Shown here: piece after piece, positions 1 to 6,140 of the stretch
Numbering within the stretch: the stretch's first letter is position 1
Layout: each line of letters begins with the position of its first letter
Source of the DNA: Pseudomonas sp. PDM16
GTDB lineage: Bacteria > Pseudomonadota > Gammaproteobacteria > Pseudomonadales > Pseudomonadaceae
Assembly (NCBI RefSeq): GCF_014851865.1
Contig: NZ_JACVAM010000001.1
Location: forward strand, 1,178,001 to 1,242,000
Reading direction: 5' to 3'
DNA length: 64,000 nucleotides
Position numbers and translations under genes: made by a program
Notes under the pieces: model-generated
What the model saw: only the letters and a program-made list of their open reading frames with translations
Databases searched by the model: none
What the model was told of the DNA's origin: nothing

Positions 1-127
1 CAAGTAGTGCTCGTCTGAAGGCAGAGAGGTTCTCGTGCTGGCGATGGTAGGTGATGATGCCTTCATCCTCTGGTTCGCGTCCGAGAATCATTCGGTAGCC
101 CGATAAAACATCAGCTCGCGAAATCAT
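1..127 (-). CDS. Partial CDS, N-terminus of a glycan-associated protein (DUF4214/FkbM-type N-terminus)
   Basis: Only the first 42 codons are in the window; the gene continues past the left edge. The ATG (125-127) overlaps the TGA stop of the upstream sulfotransferase as ATGA, so the two are probably translationally coupled. The visible protein contains GYRMILGREPEDEG followed by HRQHENLSAFRRALL. This layout (Y-R-x-x-L-G-R-E-P, then a short helix ending in an FRRALL-like segment) is typical of the N-terminal module of many proteobacterial FkbM methyltransferase or glycosyltransferase proteins. The catalytic part is not visible, so the activity is unknown. Base composition is AT-richer than the genes beyond aceF. 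Confidence 0.6.
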   Translation of the reverse strand, partial: MISRADVLSGYRMILGREPEDEGIITYHRQHENLSAFRRALL

Positions 128-867
128 GTCGGCAGATGCAGCGATTCGGGCATGAGAGCAGAGATATTACTCATCTGGCTGGCGAAATTGCATTCCGCCC
201 ACGTCACTAACTCCATATCTAGCTCGTTCTGGATTTGCAGTCGCTCTATCGTTTCCGTGGATATTTTTTTCGGGTGCTCTGAGGTATTTAGCCTATGTAT
301 GGTATGAGGCCTGAATAGGCCGAACTTGAAGCAGAAAATATCTATGGATTCTTCGAGTCTGGAGTTGATGGCATAGAAGTCCATTCTGCTTAAGTTCTCT
401 ATGGCTCGCTGCAGATGGCTGCGGTCAAGCTCTGTCTCCCTTCTAGGGGCGCCACTGAGAAATCGCGTCTGCATGTTGTTAAAGCTCTCGCTTATGGCGA
501 AATCCTTGGATTCAACCAAGTCCACAAGCTCAAGCTCTCTGGCAGCCCTTATCTTGCTTGCACCTTCGTTTGACCAGCCGAGTCGGTCGGGATCCTGGCT
601 TCTCCAGAAGGCGTACGTTGAAATACAGCGCTCGATGGGGTTTCTCAGCGTGGTTATCTGTTTATGGTTCAGCGTATTGGGTACTTGGCTGAGCCCAAGA
701 TGCCCGTGAATGAAGTCATAACGTCGAAGTTCTTCTTCATCGCATTTCATCAGTCCATTGGAGTCTTTCAGGTGCAGTATCCTGTCCGCTTGCACCGCGT
801 TCTCAATGATGTTGCGGAAAGTCACGCCGCCAGTTTTGGGGATGTGCAGATACAGGAATCTGTGCAT
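124..867 (-). CDS. Sulfotransferase family protein (PAPS-dependent type)
   Basis: The 247-residue protein shows both PAPS-binding elements of the sulfotransferase fold. The 5'-phosphosulfate loop HIPKTGGVTFR is at residues 8-18 and the 3'-phosphate element TTLRNPIERCISTYAF at about 72-87, with R75, R80, S83 and Y85. Members transfer sulfate from PAPS to sugars or other hydroxyls; the acceptor cannot be read from the sequence. An in-frame TTG at 906 would extend the protein by 13 residues, but ATG 867 places the HIPKTGG loop close to the N-terminus, as usual in this family, and avoids overlap with the upstream gene. It lies between a small beta-rich protein and a glycan-type gene, which suggests surface glycan modification. 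The gene is AT-richer than its housekeeping neighbours, a sign of transfer. Confidence 0.8.
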   Translation of the reverse strand: MHRFLYLHIPKTGGVTFRNIIENAVQADRILHLKDSNGLMKCDEEELRRYDFIHGHLGLSQVPNTLNHKQITTLRNPIERCISTYAFWRSQDPDRLGWSNEGASKIRAARELELVDLVESKDFAISESFNNMQTRFLSGAPRRETELDRSHLQRAIENLSRMDFYAINSRLEESIDIFCFKFGLFRPHTIHRLNTSEHPKKISTETIERLQIQNELDMELVTWAECNFASQMSNISALMPESLHLPT

Positions 868-877
868 GGATGGGGGC

Positions 878-1375
878 TCAGGTGACGTGGATGGCCGATA
901 ACGCAATGCCGAGCAGCCGATTGTCTCCGCTGTCCGGTCTTTTTGTTTGCAGGGTAGTGATCTCTATGAAAGTGTAATCACGCTCTGTAAAGGCCAGCTC
1001 TGGAATTAGGTAATTCAATTTACCGTCGCTCTTGCATGCCGGAGTCAGAGGAACGCCGTTGTATCGGACTGTTAATGTGTCGAGGTGTTCGGGTGTAACG
1101 GCATGGAAGACTCGAAGTGAAAGAGTTCGCTGATTCGCCACTATTCTGGCGAAGTATAGCGTGGCCGTAGAGGCCGGCCCCGTAAATCTCCAATAGAGAC
1201 GTCCATCGGTTTCCCGCGTATGCCATCCGTCGCCGTGGAGCGGCTGATCGAAGGTGTAATGAAGTTCGCTCAATGGCGGGAGCTTCTCCAGATTGCCTAC
1301 GAACTGATCGCGAAGGGCTTCCCGAATTTTTGGAAGCAGGCGGTCATACGCCTGCGGATCGGAACTCGTCGGCAT
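878..1375 (-). CDS. Hypothetical protein, beta-rich, glycan-cluster associated
   Basis: A 165-residue protein whose function I do not recognise. No signal peptide or membrane segment is visible. After a helical start (residues 1-35) it is rich in alternating beta-type segments, with GDGWHTRETDGRLYWRFTG at about 48-66 and DNRLLGIALSAIHV near the C-terminus. That pattern resembles beta-sandwich modules found attached to bacterial glycosyltransferases and FkbM proteins, but this is inference only. The ATG at 1375 has a GGGGAAA ribosome-binding site about 5 bases upstream. The stop lies 10 bp before the sulfotransferase start, so both are probably one transcription unit. Confidence 0.6.
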   Translation of the reverse strand: MPTSSDPQAYDRLLPKIREALRDQFVGNLEKLPPLSELHYTFDQPLHGDGWHTRETDGRLYWRFTGPASTATLYFARIVANQRTLSLRVFHAVTPEHLDTLTVRYNGVPLTPACKSDGKLNYLIPELAFTERDYTFIEITTLQTKRPDSGDNRLLGIALSAIHVT

Positions 1376-1540
1376 CGATTGTTTCCCCGCCTTGACGATT
1401 TGGATGAATTGCTAGCAGGCCATGCGGGGGCTACTGAGGATTAGAGGTACCGAGGGTACATCTTTCTAGTGTTCACAGACTATGTGATTGAAAGCACGGA
1501 GCGTGCTGCAGATGGCGCTGAGAGCTAGTCTAGGCATGGA

Positions 1541-1580
1541 GCCACTCCCCGGCGAGCTCCAGCGCTCGCCGGGGAGTGGC
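1541..1580 (-). terminator. Perfect 17-bp hairpin just after aceF
   Basis: GCCACTCCCCGGCGAGC (1541-1557) is exactly complementary to 1564-1580, with a 6-nt loop. It begins 2 bases after the aceF TAA stop. There is no clear U-tract on either strand, so it may be a Rho-assisted terminator or an mRNA 3'-end stabiliser. The remaining gap, 1376-1540, must hold the promoter of the small minus-strand operon; no convincing -35/-10 pair was found there. Confidence 0.65.
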
Positions 1581-1582
1581 TG

Positions 1583-3241
1583 TTACAGCAGCAGGGTGCG
1601 GATATCCGCCAGCACGTCGCCCAGGCGCTTGGTGAAGCGCGCGGCGGCAGCACCGTTGATCACCCGGTGGTCGTAGGAAAGCGACAGCGGCAGCATCAGC
1701 TTGGGCTGGAACGCCTTGCCATCCCACACCGGCTGCATGGTCGCCTTGGACACGCCGAGGATCGCCACTTCCGGCGCGTTGACGATCGGCGTGAAGCCGG
1801 TGCCGCCAATGTGGCCGAGGCTGGAGATGGTGAAGCAGGCACCCTGCATGGCGTCGGCCGAGAGCTTCTTGGTGCGCGCCTTCTCCGCCAGTTCGGCGGC
1901 CTCGGCGGCCAGTTGCAGCAGGCTCTTCTGGTCGACGTCGCGGATCACCGGGACCAGCAGGCCATCCGGGGTATCGACGGCGAAGCCGATGTGCACGTAC
2001 TTCTTGCGGATCAGTGCCTTGCCGCTCGGCGCCAGCGAACTGTTGAAGTCCGGCAGCTCCTTGAGCAGGTGGGCACAGGCCTTGAGCAGCAGCGGCAGCA
2101 CGGTCAGCTTGACGCCGGCCTTCTCCGCCACCGCCTTCTGCGCCACGCGGAAGGCTTCCAGCTCGGTGATGTCGGCGCTGTCGAACTGGGTCACGTGCGG
2201 CACGTTGAGCCAGCTGCGGTGCAGGTTGGCGGCGCCGACCTGCATCAGGCGGGTCATCGCCACTTCTTCCACTTCGCCGAACTTGCTGAAGTCCACGGCC
2301 GGGACCGGCGGGATGCCGGCGCCGCCGGTCGCGCCAGCGGCCGGAGCGTTCTTGGCCTGTTGCAGCATGGCCTTGACGTAGTTTTGCACGTCTTCCTTGA
2401 GGATGCGGCCTTTCGGGCCGGTGCCCGGCACGGCGGCCAGGTCGACACCGAACTCGCGGGCGGTCATGCGCACGGCCGGGCCGGCGTGCACCTTGTTGCC
2501 GTCACGCACTGGCGCAGCGACCGCTGCAGCCGCTGCGGACAGCGCGGCGATGGCGCCAACCTCGGCGGCCACCGCAGGGGCGGCGCCCGGCGGCGTGCTG
2601 TGTATGGGCGCGGCGGCTGCTGGGGCTGCGGCGGCAGGTGCCGGAGCGGTAGCAGGAGCTGCACCAGCGACCTTGAGCTTGAGGATCAGGTCGCCGGTGC
2701 CGACTTCGGCGTCCAGCTTGACCAGTACTTCCTCGACCACGCCGGCGGCCGGCGAGGGGATCTCCATGCTGGCCTTGTCCGACTCCAGGGTGATCAGCGA
2801 TTGATCAGCCTCGATGGTGTCGCCGGTCTTGACCATGACTTCGATGACCTTGACCTTGCCGCTGGTGCCGATGTCCGGCACATGCACGTCCTGCACGCTG
2901 GCGGCGGCCGGAGCCGCTGCGGGGGCTGCAGTAGGTGCGGGAGCCGGCTCGGTGGCCTTGGGCGCTTCGGCGGCAGCCGGGGCGGCTGCGGGCTCTGCGA
3001 CCGGGGCGGCGCCCTCGACCTCCAGTTCCAGCAGTTCGTCGCCGGTCTTCAGCTTGTCGCCCAGCTTGACCTTCAGGCTCTTGATCACCCCCGCCTTGGG
3101 CGAGGGGACTTCCATGGAGGCCTTGTCGGACTCCAGGGTCAGGACGCTCTGGTCGGCTTCGATGCGATCACCGACCTTGACCAGCAGCTCGATCACTTCA
3201 CCTTCGCCGCCGATATCGGGTACGCGAATCAACTCGCTCAC
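1583..3241 (-). CDS. aceF: Pyruvate dehydrogenase E2, dihydrolipoyllysine-residue acetyltransferase
   Basis: The E2 core of the pyruvate dehydrogenase complex transfers acetyl groups from lipoamide to CoA. The 552-residue protein has two lipoyl domains (about 1-75 and 119-190), each with an ESDKASME motif carrying the lipoylated lysine. Ala/Pro-rich linkers follow, then a peripheral subunit-binding domain (about 253-290) and the catalytic domain. The active-site motif reads DHRVING near the C-terminus, with Asn where enterobacterial E2 has Asp; I recall the same Asn in Azotobacter E2. The start is GTG (3239-3241) with GAGGAG upstream. It follows aceE by 11 bp and is co-transcribed with it. 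Confidence 0.97.
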   Translation of the reverse strand: MSELIRVPDIGGEGEVIELLVKVGDRIEADQSVLTLESDKASMEVPSPKAGVIKSLKVKLGDKLKTGDELLELEVEGAAPVAEPAAAPAAAEAPKATEPAPAPTAAPAAAPAAASVQDVHVPDIGTSGKVKVIEVMVKTGDTIEADQSLITLESDKASMEIPSPAAGVVEEVLVKLDAEVGTGDLILKLKVAGAAPATAPAPAAAAPAAAAPIHSTPPGAAPAVAAEVGAIAALSAAAAAVAAPVRDGNKVHAGPAVRMTAREFGVDLAAVPGTGPKGRILKEDVQNYVKAMLQQAKNAPAAGATGGAGIPPVPAVDFSKFGEVEEVAMTRLMQVGAANLHRSWLNVPHVTQFDSADITELEAFRVAQKAVAEKAGVKLTVLPLLLKACAHLLKELPDFNSSLAPSGKALIRKKYVHIGFAVDTPDGLLVPVIRDVDQKSLLQLAAEAAELAEKARTKKLSADAMQGACFTISSLGHIGGTGFTPIVNAPEVAILGVSKATMQPVWDGKAFQPKLMLPLSLSYDHRVINGAAAARFTKRLGDVLADIRTLLL

Positions 3242-3252
3242 AGTGCGTCTCC

Positions 3253-5898
3253 TCAGCAGTCCAGGGGGTTGGCTTTTTCAGGGTCGATGCCGAACTTGGC
3301 GATGGCGTCGGCCAGCACCTTGGCTTCGATCTCGCCACGGTCGACCAGCGCTTCCAGCGCGGCCAGGACCACCCAGTAACGGTCCACTTCGAAGAAGTGG
3401 CGCAGTTTCTTGCGGGTGTCGCTGCGACCGAAGCCGTCAGTACCGAGCACCTTGTATTCCTTGCTGGGCACCCACTGGCGCACCTGCTCGGCGAACAGCT
3501 TCATGTAGTCGGTAGACGCGACTACCGGGCCCTTGCGGCCTGTCAGGCATTCCTGGATGAACGCCTGCTTGGGCTTCTGCCCCGGGTGCAGACGGTTCCA
3601 GCGCTCCACGGCCAGGCCGTCGCGGCGCAGTTCGTTGAAGCTGGTGACGCTCCACACGTCCGAGCCGATGTTGAACTCGTCACGCAGGATCTTCGCCGCC
3701 TCGCGCACTTCGCGCAGGATGGTGCCCGAACCCAGCAGCTGCACGTGGTGTGCGGCTTCCTTCTTGTCCTCTTCGAGCAGGTACATGCCCTTGATGATGC
3801 CGTCCTCGGTGCCGGCCGGCAGGGCCGGTTGCTGGTAGGACTCGTTCATCACGGTGATGTAGTAGAAGACGTTCTGCTGCTGCTCGATCATCTCCTTGAT
3901 GCCGTGACGGATGATCACCGCCAGCTCGTAGCCGTAGGTCGGATCGTAGGTGCGGCAGTTGGGGATGGTCGCGGCCATGATGTGGCTGTGGCCGTCCTCG
4001 TGCTGCAGGCCTTCGCCGTTCAGCGTGGTACGGCCGGCGGTGCCGCCGATCAGGAAGCCACGGGCACGGCTGTCGCCAGCGGCCCAGGCCAGGTCGCCGA
4101 TACGCTGGAAGCCGAACATCGAGTAGAAGATGTAGAACGGCAGCATCGGCTGGTTGTGCGTGGAGTACGAGGTGGCGGCGGCGATCCAGCTGGACATGGC
4201 GCCGGCCTCGTTGATGCCTTCCTCGAGGATCTGGCCCTTCTTGTCCTCGCGGTAGAACATCACCTGGTCCTTATCCACCGGCTCGTAGAGCTGGCCGACC
4301 GAGGAGTAGATGCCGAGCTGGCGGAACATGCCTTCCATGCCGAAGGTACGCGCCTCGTCCGGCACGATGGGCACGATGCGCGCGCCCAGGTCCTTGTCCT
4401 TGACCAGCTGCGAAAGGATGCGCACGAAGGCCATGGTGGTGGAGATGTCGCGGTCGCCGGTGCCGTCGAGGATGGCCTTGAGGGTCTCCAGCGGCGGAGT
4501 CGGGATGCTGAAGCTCTGCGCGCGGCGTTGCGGCACGAAGCCACCGAGGGCGGCGCGACGCTCGTGCAGGTACTTGTACTCCGGGCTGCCTGGCTCGGCC
4601 TGCACGAACGGCAGGTTCTCCAGATCGTCGTCCTTGACCGGGATGTCGAAACGGTCGCGGAATTTCTTCAGGCTGTCGGTATCGACCTTCTTGGTGTTGT
4701 GCGCGGTGTTCTTCGCCTCGCCAGCACCGGTGCCGTAGCCCTTGATGGTCTTGGCCAGAACCACGGTCGGCTGACCCTTGTGGTTGACCGCCTGGTGGTA
4801 GGCCGCATACATCTTGTACGGGTCGTGACCGCCACGGTTGAGGTTCCAGATTTCCTGGTCGGAGAGGTCCTTGACCATCTCCTTCAGCTCGGGGCTGTTG
4901 AAGAAGTGCTCACGCACGTAGGCCCCGTCCTTGGCCTTGTAGTTCTGGTACTCGCCGTCGATCACTTCGTCCATGCGGCGTTGCAGCAGGCCGTCGACGT
5001 CCTTGGCCAGCAGCGGGTCCCAGAAGCGGCCCCAGACCACCTTGTTGACGTTCCACTCGGCGCCACGGAACACGCCTTCCAGTTCCTGGATGATCTTGCC
5101 GTTGCCGCGTACCGGACCGTCCAGGCGCTGCAGGTTGCAGTTGATCACGAAGATCAGGTTGTCCAGCTTCTCGCGGCCGGCCAGGGAGATGGCGCCCAGG
5201 GATTCCGGCTCGTCGCACTCGCCGTCGCCCATGAAGCACCAGACCTTCTGCTTGCCGGCGGGAATGTAGCCGCGGCTTTCCAGGTACTTCATGAAGCGCG
5301 CCTGGTAGATCGCCTGGATCGGACCCAGACCCATGGACACGGTGGGGAACTGCCAGAAGTCCGGCATCAGCCACGGGTGCGGGTAGGAGGAAAGGCCCTT
5401 GCCGTCGACTTCGCGACGGAAGTTGTTCATCTGGTCTTCGCTGATGCGCCCTTCGAGGAAAGCGCGGGCGTAGATGCCAGGGCTGGCGTGGCCCTGATAG
5501 AAGATCAGGTCGCCGCCGTGTTCTTCGGTCGGGGCCTGGAAGAAGTAGTTGAAGCCGATGTCGTATAGGGTCGCCGAGGAGGCGAAGCTGGAAATGTGGC
5601 CGCCCAGGTCCGGGTCCTGCAGGTTGGTGCGCATCACCATGGCCAGCGCGTTCCAGCGCACCAGCGAGCGGATGCGGCGTTCCATGAACAGGTCGCCGGG
5701 CATGCGTGCCTCATGGCCGACCGGAATGCTGTTGCGGTAAGGCGTGGTGATCGCGTAGGGCAGCTGGGTGCCGCTACGGGTAGCCAGTTCGCCCATGCGG
5801 GTCAGCAGATAGTGGGCGCGTTCTTCGCCTTCTTTGTCGAGGACGGAATCGAGGGCGTCCAGCCATTCCTGGGTTTCGACGGGATCGAGGTCTTGCAT
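3253..5898 (-). CDS. aceE: Pyruvate dehydrogenase E1 component, homodimeric type
   Basis: A thiamine-diphosphate enzyme that decarboxylates pyruvate and acetylates the E2 lipoyl groups. The protein is 881 residues, the usual length for the homodimeric AceE family. The GDGECDEPES segment is the ThDP/Mg-binding motif, followed by the expected NCNLQRLDGPV. An open frame continues to 6054, but the family start MQDLDPVETQEW lies at ATG 5898, which has GGAG 7 bases upstream, so the extra 52 codons are rejected. It is transcribed divergently from glnE, and the gap carries two palindromic operator-like sites. Confidence 0.97.
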   Translation of the reverse strand: MQDLDPVETQEWLDALDSVLDKEGEERAHYLLTRMGELATRSGTQLPYAITTPYRNSIPVGHEARMPGDLFMERRIRSLVRWNALAMVMRTNLQDPDLGGHISSFASSATLYDIGFNYFFQAPTEEHGGDLIFYQGHASPGIYARAFLEGRISEDQMNNFRREVDGKGLSSYPHPWLMPDFWQFPTVSMGLGPIQAIYQARFMKYLESRGYIPAGKQKVWCFMGDGECDEPESLGAISLAGREKLDNLIFVINCNLQRLDGPVRGNGKIIQELEGVFRGAEWNVNKVVWGRFWDPLLAKDVDGLLQRRMDEVIDGEYQNYKAKDGAYVREHFFNSPELKEMVKDLSDQEIWNLNRGGHDPYKMYAAYHQAVNHKGQPTVVLAKTIKGYGTGAGEAKNTAHNTKKVDTDSLKKFRDRFDIPVKDDDLENLPFVQAEPGSPEYKYLHERRAALGGFVPQRRAQSFSIPTPPLETLKAILDGTGDRDISTTMAFVRILSQLVKDKDLGARIVPIVPDEARTFGMEGMFRQLGIYSSVGQLYEPVDKDQVMFYREDKKGQILEEGINEAGAMSSWIAAATSYSTHNQPMLPFYIFYSMFGFQRIGDLAWAAGDSRARGFLIGGTAGRTTLNGEGLQHEDGHSHIMAATIPNCRTYDPTYGYELAVIIRHGIKEMIEQQQNVFYYITVMNESYQQPALPAGTEDGIIKGMYLLEEDKKEAAHHVQLLGSGTILREVREAAKILRDEFNIGSDVWSVTSFNELRRDGLAVERWNRLHPGQKPKQAFIQECLTGRKGPVVASTDYMKLFAEQVRQWVPSKEYKVLGTDGFGRSDTRKKLRHFFEVDRYWVVLAALEALVDRGEIEAKVLADAIAKFGIDPEKANPLDC

Positions 5899-6007
5899 GG
5901 CTTGCTCCAGGGCGGAAAGGCTTCCAGAATCGGAGGCCTGGGCTCGTGCACGCTTTTTGGGCGCGCTACGTGAAGTCGTGGTCGACCAAGGTGCTCGTGG
6001 TCGCTTT

Positions 6008-6022
6008 TGTAGTTTTACTACA
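6008..6022. promoter_or_regulatory. Palindromic operator-like site, copy 1 (GntR/FadR type)
   Basis: TGTAGTTTTACTACA is a perfect 6-3-6 palindrome. It contains TAGTTTTACTA, which fits the FadR-subfamily GntR operator form TNGTNNNACNA at every fixed position. PdhR, a known regulator of aceEF in enterics, belongs to this subfamily. No regulator gene is in the window, so the binding protein is unknown. Confidence 0.5.
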
Positions 6023-6059
6023 TTTCGATGGCATCTGTAGAGCCCGGGACACATTCTTT

Positions 6060-6074
6060 AGTAGTAAAACTACA
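6060..6074. promoter_or_regulatory. Palindromic operator-like site, copy 2 (GntR/FadR type)
   Basis: AGTAGTAAAACTACA contains TAGTAAAACTA, again a full match to TNGTNNNACNA. It is the inverted counterpart of the first copy. The two centres are 52 bp apart, close to five helical turns, so cooperative binding or looping is possible. Both lie upstream of aceE and of glnE. Confidence 0.5.
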
Positions 6075-6140
6075 GTTTTCAGTAAGGGCAGTGGCGCCTG
6101 GGTGGATTCGGGGCTGGCTGCCCGCTCCCAAGGATAGACC

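Noticed and set aside
1667..3379. Plus-strand open frame of 570 codons over aceF
   Set aside because: Antisense to a clear aceF with lipoyl and catalytic motifs; its Gly/Arg/His-rich translation has no recognisable domain.
3397..5568. Long open frame of 723 codons on the plus strand
   Set aside because: It lies antisense within aceE; the translation is low-complexity (Val, Leu, Ala, His, Asp rich) with no family motif, as expected from a high-GC shadow.
5899..6054. N-terminal extension of aceE to 6054
   Set aside because: It has no family similarity, would run through one of the operator-like palindromes, and ATG 5898 has a good ribosome-binding site.
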